This document shows positions 22,813 through 35,017 of a stretch of 64,000 bases of DNA, in pieces. The notes under the pieces are model-generated. The model had not been told where the DNA came from and made no database searches. It saw nothing but the letters and a program-made list of their open reading frames with translations. The DNA is from Pegoplata infirma (Eukaryota > Arthropoda > Insecta > Diptera > Anthomyiidae): the NCBI GenBank assembly GCA_963921195.1, contig OY992541.1, forward strand, positions 13,806,644-13,870,643, given 5' to 3'. The position numbers and the translations under genes are program-made. Numbering within the stretch: position 1 is the stretch's first letter; every line of letters begins with the position of its first letter.

Positions 22813-23340
22813 TAGAGATGGGCACATGAGCAGATTAGAACGTCATTCACGCGTGAGTGTGACTGAATTCAATTTTACTCACGGGATTGTGAGTGGGGGA
22901 AAAATTGCGTAAGTGAGTGTGCGTGAGCAAGATTTTTGAGTGAGTCGATTTTTTTGCGTGAGTTTGCGTGATTTATTTTCTCTTCATATTTCCCTTTGTA
23001 CCAGAAAAACCAACAAAAAAAACCTTTAAAATTTGGCTAAACTTAAGATTTCTTCCGAAAAAATTGTACAATTACGCTGAACTTAAATTTTGCTTAAAAT
23101 TTTGTAAGATTTTTTAAATTTTAGCTTTTACATTTTTTTTATAAATAAGAGTTTCGTGGCTGTGAGTCAACGTGAGTGTGAGTGAAGCTTGTGTGAGTGC
23201 ACGTGAGTGAGAGTTGTATTAAATTTACTCAAGTGATTGTGAGTGAGTAGAAAAAATATACTCGTGAGTGAGTGTGCGTGATTCAAAAATTCCTCTCGTG
23301 AGCGTGTGTAAGTCAAAAACCACTCACGCGCCCATCTCTA
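22813..23340. mobile_element. hAT MITE, TSD ATTTGAAC
   Basis: TAGAGATGGGC..GCCCATCTCTA with ATTTGAAC at 22805-22812 and 23341-23348. Termini are dense in GTGAGTG/CACTCAC words. 528 bp. Same family as 12363 and 44316. Confidence 0.92.
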
Positions 23341-23747
23341 ATTTGAACCTCTTATTAATAATGTAAATAGCATTTGTTATATTATTAATTTAGTTTTTAT
23401 ATCCAAATTAAAATTTAAACAGCCTCACCACAAGTCCTCAAAAAATCTATAAAATCGACTTTTAAAATATAATTTTAATTAAGTGTGTTTTAATTTTTAT
23501 TAAATAATACAAATTTGTTATTTATTCGACCTTTTAATTGTGCAATGATAAAGAGTTTATTCTGATTCGAGGCCTTTTCATGTTCCCCATTATGAATTAA
23601 CATAACAAGTACTTATGATAACTCTACTTTCTTTATTGGGATATTCTCCCATTAAATACTCATAGAGTTTCTTGCTTTCAAAAAATTTGGCAATTTTCAG
23701 GAATGAATTGACGATCATTGATCGCCAATCTTACCCACACACACAAA
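23341..23747. repeat. Relatives of other repeats in the window
   Basis: 23341-23470 is shared, inverted, with 44188-44315. 23520-23700 (TTATTCGACCTTT, GATTCGAGGCC) is a diverged relative of the 500-bp unit at 15666. Confidence 0.5.
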
Positions 23748-23751
23748 CAGA

Positions 23752-24190
23752 AAAAAACGAATTGTTGTATTGACCCCCATATTTGTGAATACAATTAAAA
23801 TTTTCACTGAAAGTGCTCCTACACGCAAATTTGTAATATCAACTTACGTTTGTAAATATTAATTGTTGAAAAAACAATTGATAAATGAGTTTGTAATAGT
23901 TCTCCAAAATTATTATTTGTATTGACAAACATACAAAATCTTAAATTTTTTTTAACAAAGAAATTCAACAAACACAAACGTAATTTGTTGATCTAACAAA
24001 CGAAAAAAAAAAATAATTTTGTTTTCAACAAAGAAATTCAACAAACACAAACGGCATTTGTTGATATGGTAAAAGAATTCAACAAAGGAATTTGTGATAT
24101 CAACTAACAGTATTAGTTGTATTGACAAATTAAATCAATTAATTATTTTGTTGGGTCAACAAAATATTTAATTGATAAGATAAAACTTTT
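23752..24190. mobile_element. CACAGAAA-family element, truncated copy
   Basis: ACAGAAAAAAACGAATTGTT and the following GACCCCCATATTTGTGAATAC match the element at 12623. Repeated TTCAACAAA words follow. The right terminus is not found. Confidence 0.6.
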
Positions 24191-24507
24191 TTTATAGAAA
24201 AAAAAAAATAGAAATAAATTGATTAAAACATTTTTTAATCGATATAAATGTAAGAGAATATTAATATTGAAATTAAACAAAAGTATTTTGTTAGTCAATA
24301 TTCTTTTTTTTTTTTTGACACTTAAGAATGTATTTTACTTTTATCATTACACCAGTTTTGTAGAGTCCGACCGAAACCAGTTTTCGAGGCCGAATATTCG
24401 GCCGAAACCGAACCGAAACCGAAACTTAAAAAAAGTAACCGCCTGGCATGAATAAAATTATTAAAAAGTTGTTAAAGATAAATATACAGCATATAATGCT
24501 TTTAAAC

Positions 24508-27188
24508 CAAGGATGGGTACCAATTCGATAAAAGTATTGGTATTGGTTTTTTAAATTATATTAGTATTGTTATAGGTATTGGTTTTCATTTTTTGTTAAA
24601 TTGGTATAGGTTTCGGTATTGGTTTTGAATTATTTAGGTATTGGGTATTGGTATTGGTTTTAGCCTCGAATCGGTATTGGTTTTTAATAAGTATTGGTAT
24701 TTATCTTATATCGGTTTTGGTATTTGTATGCAAAAGGTTTTGTCGTTAATATTAATTAATTTAACGTAAGTCGTCCTTCTGTCCGCCCCACAGTGCACAC
24801 TGGGACGAGATGGTAGGTTTTTTGGCCAAAAGTCTCTACAGGTCGTAAATGTTAACCGATTTTTTTTTAAATTCAGAATATAAGCCTATATTAAGGTAAA
24901 AAATATGTGCCTTGAAAGTTTTTGAAATCGGACCTACAAGGAAACTATTTCAGGGTGCACACTTCATTTTTAATAAAATGTACAGATGTTATAAATGAAC
25001 CAAATGAAGATAAAGTTGTCTTTTGTTTATGTATTTGAATTGGAGATGGTCTGTGGTCCCGTAATTTGCGTGACTCAAAAAACCATGTGATTCAGGCGTG
25101 AGCGATTTTTATTTAAATCACGTGATTGTAGAGTGATTTTCATTTAAATTAAGTACTATATTAGGGTAATAAATATGTGACTTGAAACTTTTTGAAATCG
25201 GACCTACAAGGAAACTATTTCAGGGTGGACACTTCATTTTTAACAAAATTTACAGATGTTATAGATGAATCAAATGAAGAGACACTTGCCTTTTGTTTAA
25301 GTATTTGAATTGGAGATGGTCTCTGGTCCCGTGATTCACGCGTGAGTGATTTTCATTTAAATCATTTGGTTATAGAGTGATTTTCATTTAAGTCAAGTGA
25401 CAATATTAAGGTAATAAATAAATGCGTTGAAACTTTTTGGAATCAGACCTATAAGGAAACTTTTTCAAGGGTGGACACTTCATTTTAAATAAAATTTACA
25501 GATGTTATAGATTAAACAAATGAAAAGACACTTGTCTCTTGTTTATGTATTTGAATTGGAGATGGTCGCTGGTCCCGTGATTTGCATGACTCAAAAAAGG
25601 GATTTTTATTTAAATCACGTGATTGCGAGTTGAAAAATTCTTTTGCGTGAGGGATGTTTTTTTTAAAAAACCCCTTGTAAAAAAACAAATATTTTTTAGC
25701 AGTATTTGCATTCAAAATTAAGTCAAACTTTAAACTAAATAGTACATGCTTAACCCATTTTGGACAAAGATTATTTTTTTTTTTGGATAAAGGTTCCTAT
25801 TTAGTAAAATTAGCACCGGCTGATCTCAAAACTCTTGTAAAAAAATTTTAATGTTCCGTTATTCCAGAAAAGCCTGTATTTCAACTTTTTATGCAATTTT
25901 AATATTTGGATTTATTTGCTATTTTATTAATTTATTTCGTTATTTTCAAAATAAATAGTTTCAAAATGTTTCAATTAGTGGAATTTGATAATAAATTAAA
26001 TCTAAAAAAAATTAATATTAGTTAATAAAAAAATAAAAAGCCTTAACTAAAAAAATGCAAAATTTTCGTTTTTGCTTGAAACAATTTCTGTGCTGATGCA
26101 CATTGCATTTAATGCGTATATAAATTCCGGTGGTCAAGGGGAGATATTTTTTAATTGCAGAAAGATGAAACTTAACATTTGTAACAAAATATACCTGAAC
26201 TTCATCCTTTTCATACATAAATATTTTTTTGAATAAGGTGATCGAAATGGGTTATCATGCAGGGGCCCCTTTTCTTTTGCCAATTGCGATTACACGGGTC
26301 AATTTTTTTCTTATATGGGCTTCACAATTACGACCTTAAACAAGTTTTTTGACAAAACACCAGTAACAGAATAAAATCGTAATGGATACAGAAAAAAGAA
26401 TTTTTTAAACACGTAGCCCTTAAACTCTCAAAAAAAGCAAGTGTGAACTGCACATTATGCGTTCTTAAATTCTTATATAATATGACTGTGCCTCTAATAA
26501 ACAATAAAAAAAATTTTCTGGATTCTGGTGTTGTGACATAAAATTTTAAAACGTCTGCTTGATTAAAATTTTGGAATTTCCAAAAAAGGACATTAGTATT
26601 TTTTTTAAAACGCAAAGAAGAGTGCAGTGACATTCAATGTACATATATCAAATATTAACAATGTTTGCAAAAGAAAAAATTTCATCACAGAAAAGGTCTA
26701 AATTTTTTAAGATCTACTTTTATTAGGGGTCATAAAAACCGTGACAAAAAATATTGCTTTTATGTTTTTATGGCTTTTAAAATTCAAGTAGCTAACTCCT
26801 TTTTGTTATGTGACATTGCATGCAAACGATTACTGATCGATGTAACATCTTTTGCAATTCGTTAGTCAGGTAAAACCTATTAATGTGATGGAAAGAAAAT
26901 GTTTGACGTCACAATTAAAACAAACGAAAATAATAATACAAAAAACCGAAACAAAACCGATACGAAAGTAGAAAAAAATGAATTGGTATTGGTTTTTTAT
27001 TGGTATTGGTTTTGAAGAATAAAAGTATTGGTTTTTAATTGGTATTGGTAGTGGGGAATCGGTATTGGTTTTTTATCGGTATTAGTATTGCACAAATAAA
27101 GGTATTGGTTTTTAATTGGTATTGGTTTTCAATTTGAATTGGTATTAACGGGTATTGGTATCGAAAAGGTATTGGTACCCATCATTGT
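24508..27188. mobile_element. hAT element, TSD TTTTAAAC
   Basis: CAAGGATGGGTACCAAT at left and ATTGGTACCCATCATTG at right, flanked by TTTTAAAC at 24500-24507 and 27189-27196. About 200 bp at each end is imperfect GGTATTGG/TATTGGTTTT repeats. 2681 bp. Short open frames inside show no transposase motif I recognise. Confidence 0.92.
24890..25650 (+). repeat. Three tandem units of about 245-270 bp
   Basis: GACCTACAAGGAAACTATTTC starts at 24931, 25201 and, altered, 25446. Each is followed by CACTTCATTTT, ACAGATGTTATA, GAATTGGAGATGGTC and GGTCCCGTGATT. The units are inside the hAT at 24508 and contribute no coding capacity. Confidence 0.8.
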
Positions 27189-27490
27189 TTTAAACCATAG
27201 GAATTGTTGTATTAAAAAAAAATATGTTTTTTAAAAAACTTACAAAAAAAATTGTATATTTCGTTTGTAGATTAGGAGAAAATAATTTTTGAACTGAAAC
27301 AGTTTTACATTTATTGCATAAACTTGTAACATTTTCTTCAATTGAACTGAAACAAGTGTAATGAAATACGAAATAAAAAAATTCAGCGACTTTTTTACAT
27401 ATTTTTTAAAATACCAAAAAGTTTCGGTTTCGGCTAATATTCGGCTAAAATTTTGCCGAATGCCGAATAGAGGCCGAAACCCCATTATTT

Positions 27491-27915
27491 AATTTAGGAC
27501 CAACTTTTTTTGATATAGGATATAAAATTTGAAAAATTTATCAATAATCGATTTTCGTCTGCGATTTTTTAAGCTCTAAATAAAGAGAAATAAAATGCCA
27601 TTACCAAATTTTGTCACCATTTTTGCAAAACCTAAATCTATTTGAAGCTGGACGTAGAAAAAATTGCATACTTCGTGTATCACCCTCATTCTAATTGTTT
27701 CAGTTGAAAAAGAAGTTCATATGTTGTTCTGATTTGATTTCTAAGAACATATGAAACAGGTACTTCAAAATCATTAAGCAAAGAACTGGTGAAAGATGTT
27801 TTTATTGTTATTTTGTAGCATTTTTGGAAGTGATTTTAAAAGTACTTCCTACGGAATATGAAGTTCGGCACCTATCGCTACTTTGTATGTAGTGAAACTA
27901 CTAATTCTTTTTGAA
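27491..27915. other. Intron DNA, nothing recognised
   Basis: No repeats shared with the rest of the window and no exon-like segment with both splice sites were seen. Confidence 0.4.
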
Positions 27916-27919
27916 CCAC

Positions 27920-28105
27920 TCCGTTTATTTTTTGCTGGGTGTAAGCAAACCTCAAACATTTCAGTACATTCAACATAACCTAAAAATACAAAATAATTTA
28001 ATTCGGCTTCTGGTTGACATATGTGAACATAATTGAACACCAAATGGTATTTAAACAAGTACGAACATATTTTTTGAAAAAAAATCGCGGATTTTTTTAT
28101 TGTTA
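27920..28105 (+). mobile_element. Family A fragment, opposite orientation to its neighbour
   Basis: AAACCTCAAACATTTCAGTAC..GAAGCCGA-type reverse of the family A middle section, ending at AATCGCGGATTTTTTTATTG. Both ends of the element are missing. Confidence 0.6.
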
Positions 28106-28179
28106 AGTTACCACCAATGCTTTTAAAACTTGTTTAACACGTGGCATTTAAAATGAACGCAATCTGAAATTCAGGGTTT

Positions 28180-28632
28180 TGCTTATAACTTTTGAACCAC
28201 TGAACCGATTGAGCGGAAATGCATTACAAAACAGACCTGGGGAACGGCAAAGATACATGTCAAGTATCAGCATTCTCATTATTGTCTTTCGAAAGTTATC
28301 GTGTTTTTTATCTCGTAAATTCGCGAAAACCTCTTGCCGAAATTTACTCCTTTGCTCATAACTTTTGAACCACTGGACCGATTTGGCTGGATTGCAATAC
28401 CAATCTGACCAGGTAAATGACAAACATATATGCCATACTTCAGTAGTGTCTGTAAAGTCTTTTAAAAGTTAGCGTGTTTTCTACGGACGGACATCGCTAG
28501 ATCGACTTATAATCGATCGAGGATCATGAATATATATACTTTATGGGGTCCTAGACCAATATTTCGATGTGTTACAAACGGAATGACAAACTTATATATA
28601 CCCTCTATCACTAGAGTGAAGGGTATAAAAAC
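28180..28632 (-). mobile_element. Diverged family A element with duplicated middle
   Basis: CATAACTTTTGAACCACTGAACCG occurs at 28187 and again at 28357 with a different following sequence. It then runs through GGACATCGCTAGA to the terminal CCCTCTATCACTAGAGTGAAGGG. The microsatellite is reduced to ACGGACGGACATC. Confidence 0.6.
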
Positions 28633-29821
28633 AAAACACACGACTAGAGAGAGCAAGTTTGTCGTTATAATATGTTTGTGTTTTTGTTTTATACATTACA
28701 AAAGCTACCAATTTCTTTATAGACAGCGTTTGTTAAAAAAAGTTTACGATTTTGTTAGATTGACAAAGTTCTTTGTATTTATTGACATAAATTGTTGAAA
28801 ATATGACTATTATTTGACAAAGTCGTTTTGACATAAATTGACATAAATTGTTGAAAAAAATCTGTTTTATTTACAAATTATTGAACATTAAAAACCCAGC
28901 AAAAACATGGTAATAAGTTGTAAAAAGTAATCATTACCAAGTACATTATTTATAATGAGCACCCATTACCATTAACATTAGTTTAAGCCCAAAAGTAACT
29001 ACTTTTCAGTAGCATGTTATAAAAGCACTTCTACACTCAAAAAATTATGTTAGTAAAATCAACTGAAAATGTCAGTTAAAATAACTACTTTGTAAGTTGT
29101 TTTGGGGTCAACTACTTTTTCAGTTAAATACTTCAGTAGTGTCTGTAAAGTCTTTTAAAAGTTAGCGTGTTTTCTACGGACGGACATCGCTAGATCGACT
29201 TATAATCGATCGAGGATCATGAATATATATACTTTATGGGGTCCTAGACCAATATTTCGATGTGTTACAAACGGAATGACAAACTTATATATACCCTCTA
29301 TCACTAGAGTGAAGGGTATAAAAACAAAACACACGACTAGAGAGAGCAAGTTTGTCGTTATAATATGTTTGTGTTTTTGTTTTATACATTACAAAAGCTA
29401 CCAATTTCTTTATAGACAGCGTTTGTTAAAAAAAGTTTACGATTTTGTTAGATTGACAAAGTTCTTTGTATTTATTGACATAAATTGTTGAAAATATGAA
29501 TATTATTTGACAAAGTCGTTTTGACATAAATTGACATAAATTGTTGAAAAAAATCTGTTTTATTTACAAATTATTGAACATTAAAAACCCAGCAAAAACA
29601 TGGTAATAAGTTGTAAAAAGTAATCATTACCAAGTACATTATTTATAATGAGCACCCATTACCATTAACATTAGTTTAAGCCCAAAAGTAACTACTTTTC
29701 AGTAGCATGTTATAAAAGCACATCTACACTCAAAAAATTATGTTAGTAAAATCAACTGAAAATGTCAGTTAAAATAACTACTTTGTAAGTTGTTTTGGGG
29801 TCAACTACTTTTTCAGTTAAA
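28436..29821 (+). repeat. Tandem duplication, two 693-bp units
   Basis: 28436-29128 and 29129-29821 match almost base for base; I noticed two substitutions (ATATGAC/ATATGAA and AGCACTTC/AGCACATC). The unit spans the end of a family A element and the start of a CACTCA element, so it does not correspond to one transposon. The same apparent 90-residue frame in both units is just the duplicated DNA. Confidence 0.92.
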
Positions 29822-30907
29822 TCAACTAACAATGTTAGTTATTTTAACTGACAAAAAACAACTGACTTATGTAGTAAAAACTACTTACATTTGTAGTTAA
29901 AACAACTAAAATGTAGTAAAAAAACAAGTAAAAAAGTTAAATTCGGCCTTGCCGAATGTAGTAATACCCTCCACAATTTCAAAAAGATTATTGCAAACAA
30001 CTTTGAAAAAAAAAAAATTGAAAAAAATATCCGCGAAAAAAAAATTTGTTAAAAAAAAAAATCCGCGATTTTTTTCTTTTTTTGTAAAAAAATATGTTCG
30101 TACTTGTTTAAATACCATTTGTTGTTCAATTATGTTCACATATGTCAACCAGAAGCCGAATTAAAGCATTTTGTATTTTTAGGTTATGTTGAATGTACTG
30201 AAATTTTTGAGGTGTGCTTACATTTACGTTCATAACTTTTGAACCGCTGAACCGATATCGCTCAAATGCAATACCAAACTTCTCGGGAGAACTTCCAATA
30301 AATATGTTAAGTTTCAGTCATCTCTGTGCAATATTTTGTCCGCGAGAGCATTTTCAACAGACAGACAGACGGACAGACGGACAGACGGACAGACGGACAG
30401 ACGGACAGACGGACATCGCTAGAATGTCTTAAAATCGATCGGGCATCATGAATATATATACTTTATGGGGTCCCAGACCGATATTTCGATGAGTTACAAA
30501 CGGAATGACAAACTTATATATACCCTCTATCACTAAGTGGAGGGTATAAAAATCAATGTATAAATTTTTTTTCAATAAATTTTTTAGAAAAAAAATTGAA
30601 GACCAAATTTTTTCCAAGTTGTGTTTTTTTTTTTTTTTAAATTGTGAAAAATAAAAAAATGCAAAAAAAAAAAAAACTTTGAAAATTTTTCAGAGACAAA
30701 TAAAATAAAATTAACTACTTTAAATAACTGTTACTACATCACAGTACTTTTTTTTAGTTGTTCAAAAAAAACGACTTAAAATAACTAACAGAAATAGTTG
30801 TTTGATATTTTTCATACAGAAACAACTGACTTTGTAGTTGAAAACAACTAACTACTGTAAAATATACAAATAACTAACATGTAGTAACTTACATAATTTT
30901 CTGAGTG
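29727..30907. mobile_element. TA-flanked element, CACTCAAAAAATTATGT ends
   Basis: Left CACTCAAAAAATTATGTTAG, right ACATAATTTTCTGAGTG, TA on both sides. The interior is full of CAACTAAC/GTTAGTT words. A family A element (29921-30551) is nested in it. A second left end at 29036 belongs to the duplicated unit. Confidence 0.85.
29921..30551 (-). mobile_element. Family A Helentron-like element
   Basis: Complete-looking copy: ACAAGTAAAAAAGTTAAATTC with the TTCGGCCTTGCCGAA hairpin at one end, CTCTATCACTAAGTGGAGGG at the other. The (GACGGACA)n core is the longest here (about 30358-30415). Confidence 0.65.
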
Positions 30908-31233
30908 TAAGTAATGTCTCCTAGCACTTGCAGTTTTTAACCTTTACAATTCAATTAACTTAAAAAATACTTAAAAACTTAATAGAAATTACACAATTTT
31001 TAAGTTTTAGTAAAAACAAGTTAAATTTTAAATGTTTTAATTAACTAATTATTTTACTTCTTATTGGTAATGGGTTTTTACTCCTTATTAGTAATCCGAG
31101 TCAGTAACTACTTATTTATCTCCATACTCTTCACTACTTATTTTTGTCTCACGCCCTTTTTGAAATAATTAGTGTTTCATTCAATAAGTAACTACTTATT
31201 AACATCTGTTTCGGATTACAAAACCCATTACTA
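30908..31233. other. Unassigned repeat-like DNA
   Basis: TAAGTAACTACTTATT-type words occur in both orientations (31080-31200) and relate to CATTACC words at 28890-29000, suggesting the outer part of another element around this locus. Ends are not resolved. Confidence 0.35.
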
Positions 31234-31890
31234 CACTCAAAAGAAAAACTCTGTCAAAAAATCTGTAAAACGACTTTCAATTTGAATTAGCAATCTTTTA
31301 GCAGATTGTTCTGCTGAGAAGGATATTTTTACTAAAATCTCTGTCATTCAGTTTAAGAAAATAACTGACATTTTACTATGTTTATACTGATTTTGTTTGC
31401 TGAATTTTATTTTTTTTTCAAGAAATTTTTTTATATAAAAAAAAGCAGAACAGATTGTTCTGCTGAAATCAGCAGATTGCTCTGCTGAAATCAGCAGATT
31501 GTTCTGCTGAAATCAGCAGATTATTCTGCTCAAATCAGCAGATTGTTCTGCTAAAATCAGCAGATTTTTCTGCTAAAATCAGCAGATATTTCTGCTAAAA
31601 TCAGATTTCTCTGCTGTCGAACAACACACATGTTTAATAACTAAAACGCCAGATAAAAGTATAAGCTTCCGTAGCGTAGTGGTTAAGAAGTGTAGTACTT
31701 TCAAATCGGAAGGTGGCGAGTTCGATGCTGGCTGGCGGCGTATGTTTTTTTTTTTCTTGTTATATTTATTCACCTCTTATGACAGATATTTAGCAAACCG
31801 TGTCTGCTAAAATCAGCAGATTTCTCATATGGCTCAAAATGGGTGTATTTTCAGCAGATTTTTCTGCTGATTGGACAGAGAATTTATTTG
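31234..31890 (+). mobile_element. CACTCAAAAGAAA element with tRNA-like insert, 3'-truncated
   Basis: Left end CACTCAAAAGAAAAACTCTG next to TA. The interior has a run of CAGCAGATT..TCTGCTGAAAT units (31440-31615), then the tRNA-like segment, then another CAGCAGATTTTTCTGCTGA. The right end stops at GACAGAGAATTTATTT, short of the TGAGTG terminus seen in the complete inverted copy at 55075-55738. Confidence 0.8.
31665..31740 (+). pseudogene. tRNA-like segment (Val-type 5' half) inside the element
   Basis: CTTCCGTAGCGTAGTGGTTA resembles the start of a tRNA-Val, with A box TAGCGTAGTGG. A B box GAGTTCGATGC follows at normal spacing. The acceptor stem does not close and the anticodon arm is poor, so it is a tRNA relic that may keep pol III promoter activity. 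Confidence 0.65.
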
Positions 31891-31923
31891 TAAAAAAATA
31901 TATCTTCATTTTCATTTACATTA

Positions 31924-33312
31924 TCTTCTATATAAATAAAAATCAATTGTCGTTCGTTGGTAACAGCATCAGTTGAGAACGGCTGGACCGATTTGGACAA
32001 TTTTTTATTTTGAAATGTTCGTCATAGCCCAACTTAGGTTTTTACGTAAAGAAAAATTGACCACGCCCACTTTTACACCCACTTTTTTCGATTTTTCCAA
32101 CATCGGAAAACGGCTGAACCGATTTGGGTAATTTTTTATTTAAATGTTCGTTATAATCCAATTTAAGTTTGTACTGAAAGGAAAATCGACCATGCCCACT
32201 TTAACGTCCACTTTTTAAATTTATCTAAAATCTGAGAATGGCTGGACCAATTTGACAGTTTTTTTTTAAATGCATTTTCATCATATTCCAACTTTGGTTT
32301 TTATAAAAAACTAATTTTTGTTGAAAATGTTCAACTAAAGTTTTTACGGATAGTAAAATTTCCAACGCCCACACTTTCTTCCATGTATCGAAAGAACTAT
32401 AACGGCTAGACCGATTTGGTTATAGTCCGCAAGATTTTTAAGAAAAGAAAAATTGTCCGCGCCTACTTTTACGCTCACTTTTCCCGATACATAGATTTAA
32501 ATCATGGAATGGCTAGATCAATTTGTCTAATATTGTTTTTAATGGTTGTCATACTCCAACTAAGGTTTTTCGGAAAGAACAATTTTCCAGTTCCACGCCC
32601 ACTTTGATGGATGGACCGAGTTGGTTAAATTTAAGGTTTTTACGGCAATAAAAGATGCCTACCGACTCTTTTTTTCGATATATGTAAAACTTGCTCTATA
32701 GAATAATAAAATATAAATAAAAATCAAATGTAGTTCGTTGGTAATCACATCACTTGATAACTGACCGAAGTGGATAAAATTTTTTTAAATGTTCGTCTTA
32801 GGTTTTTGCGGAAAACAAATTAATCACGCACACTTTTAAGCCTCCTTTTTTCGATATATCTTAACTCGGAGAACGGCTGCATCGATTTGATTAATTTAGG
32901 TTTAAACGGAAATACAAATTTTTCATGTCCCCTTTTATTTCGATATATCTAAACTAGAAGAACGGCAGGGCCGATTTGGCTATTACTAGCCAAATCTAAA
33001 ATCGGAGAACGACGAATCGAAAAACTTGGTACAAATGATTTCAAATCCTTGGGTATTCTTAACATATGTATGTACAAGTTTAACTTACCAAACAAAAAAT
33101 GGAAAATTCGGGAAAACTACAAAGGTTTGTTTGAACTTAAAAAATATAGTTTGAAGATGATTATCTGCCAAATCGAGTCCTTAAAACCACGCCCACAAAT
33201 TTTTCTAAGCTAAGAAATTCATAACATTTTTTGCAGGGCTATATATTTGAGGCGAAATGAAATATAACACTGATATTATATTTGGGCCAACAACGCGGAC
33301 CGGGCCAGCTAG
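31924..33312 (+). mobile_element. Helitron-like non-autonomous element
   Basis: Starts within TCTTCTATATAAATAAAAATC just after an A and ends GGACCGGGCCAGCTAG|T, the TC...CTAG pattern of a Helitron inserted between A and T. Inside are about six degenerate units of GAACGGCTGGACCGATTTGG followed by CACGCCCACTTTTA. A second 5'-like start (ATAAATAAAAATCAAATGTAG) occurs at about 32711. No Rep/helicase coding region is present. Confidence 0.72.
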
Positions 33313-33492
33313 TTTTTTCATATATAACAATTTTGTATAAAATTGGAATATTACAACTTTATAAAATTCTTAATATGGAACAAAAAAAAAACGGCATGTC
33401 GCAACAGGAACTCGTGAGAGAATAGAAAGCAAAAATAACACAACATACACACTTATAATAAGAAAAGAAAATAACAAAACAAATTTAAACAA
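33313..33492. other. Intron DNA, nothing recognised
   Basis: Short AT-rich stretch between the Helitron and a family A element. Confidence 0.4.
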
Positions 33493-34109
33493 TTAAAAAA
33501 GTTAAATTCGCCTTGCCGAATGTAGTGATACCCTCCACAATTTCAAAAAGATTATTGCAAAAAACTTTATTTAAAAGGAAATTACTTTTGAAAAAAAAAA
33601 AATTTTTGAAAAAAAAATTTCCGCAAAAAAAAATTTTGGCAAAAAAAATCCGCGATTTTTCCTTTTTTTGTCAAAAAATATGTTCGTACCTGTTTAAATA
33701 CCATTTGGTGTTCAATTATGTTCGCATATGTCAACCAGAAGCCGAATTAAAGCATTTTGTATTTTTAGCTTATGTTGAATGTACTGAAATTTTTGAGGTG
33801 TGCTTACATTTTCGTTCATAACTTTTGAACCGCTGAACCGATATCGCTCAAATGCAATACCAAACTTCTCGGGAGAACTTCCAATAAATATGTTAAGTTT
33901 CAGTTATCTCTGTGCAATATTTTGTCCGCGACAGCATTTTCCACAGACAGACAGACAGACGGACAGACGGACATCGCTAGAATGTCTTAAAATCGATCGG
34001 GCATCATGAATATATATACTTTATGGGGTCCCAGATCGATATTTCGATGAGTTACAAACGGAATGACAAACTTATATATACCCTCTATCACTAAGTGGAG
34101 GGTATAAAA
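33493..34109 (-). mobile_element. Family A Helentron-like element
   Basis: Same layout as 29921-30551, with a shorter GACAGACAGACGGACAGACG core and a one-base change in the terminal hairpin (TTCGCCTTGCCGAA). Confidence 0.65.
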
Positions 34110-34203
34110 ATATATAAATCGACATGTCTTGACAAGCACACACACATGAAACAAATGAAAACAATTATAATAAAAAATCTTTTTAAACTTGTCCTGTACC
34201 CGA

Positions 34204-34421
34204 TTTCTGTAACTATGCGAGAAGTTTTCGCATCGAAAAAAAATAAATAAATATTAGAGTCATCTTATACTTAACAGAGTGATTAAAAAAATAGCTTTGC
34301 GTTTTTTTCGTATTCGATGTTTTTTACATTAGCAACATTGTACTCACCCTGTAAAAAACTAAATGACTACAATATTGTTTTATTTTTCTCGATGCGAAAA
34401 CTTTTCGCATAGTTACAGAAA
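34204..34421. mobile_element. Hairpin MITE, TIR TTTCTGTAACTATGCGA
   Basis: TTTCTGTAACTATGCGAGAAG at left and CGCATAGTTACAGAAA at right, arms of about 38 bp over 218 bp. No clear TSD, so the superfamily is open. Confidence 0.7.
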
Positions 34422-34445
34422 CTGAGCACTGGTTTTGAATTTTGT

Positions 34446-35008
34446 ATTGTTACGTTTGCGTGTATGAACGGCAGAACTTCTCTTCTTGAAAAGCAGCAAC
34501 CAACTGGCAAAAAATTATCTTTTGTGTATGATTTGTTTGTTTATGTTCTTTTACATTATATATTATTAAAGCTTTCATATTTAGTGGCGCATTTAAGCGG
34601 GAGATATTTATATTCGTCCACTTTAATTTTACGATAGGGACATTTGATTTTCATTTTCGCGAGACCGACATTTAAAAAAATACTTAAAAAGATAACAAAA
34701 AATATCTGTTAAATTAGCAAATAATCTGCGCAAAAATTAAAAAAAAAATTAAAAAAAAAATACTTAAAAAAGATAACAAAAATATCTGTTAAATTAGCAA
34801 AATAATTTGCTGAAAATCTGCACAAAAACTTTGTGAAACTTAGCAAACAGAATCAGTAAAAGTTCTGCAAAGTTTTTGTTGTTTTCGGAAATTGAATAGC
34901 AGAGAATTCTGCTAAAATATCCATTTCAGCAGAAAAATCTCCTAAAAATTTGTTATTCTTAATTGAAAGTCATTTTACAGATTTTTTGACAGAGGTTTCT
35001 TTTGAGTG
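34446..35008 (+). mobile_element. CACTCAAAAGAAACC element, one end only
   Basis: Right end GACAGAGGTTTCTTTTGAGTG + TA. Contains ACAAAAATATCTGTTAAATTAGC twice. Shared in reverse with 62463-62992, including GAACGGCAGAACTTCTCTTC. The other TIR is absent in both copies. Confidence 0.65.
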
Positions 35009-35017
35009 TATAAAAAA

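Larger units (their letters stand above)
24364..27490. mobile_element. Outer GGCCGAAACC element around the hAT
   Basis: The left part TAGAGTCCGACCGAAACC..GCCGAATATTCGGCCGAAACC and the right part GGTTTCGGCTAATATTCGGC..GAGGCCGAAACCCC are imperfect inverted repeats. They surround the hAT at 24508. Its exact right end and TSD are not resolved. The same left end is at 2262. Confidence 0.45.

Noticed and set aside
28526..29491. Identical 90-residue frames as duplicated genes
   Set aside because: They lie in the 693-bp tandem duplication and run through the end of a Helentron-like element.
31440..31620. CRISPR-like array (CAGCAGATT units)
   Set aside because: Units are direct degenerate repeats without distinct spacers, inside a eukaryotic transposon.
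31665..31740. Functional tRNA gene
   Set aside because: The acceptor stem does not pair, the anticodon arm is weak, and the same segment is carried in an inverted transposon copy at 55244.
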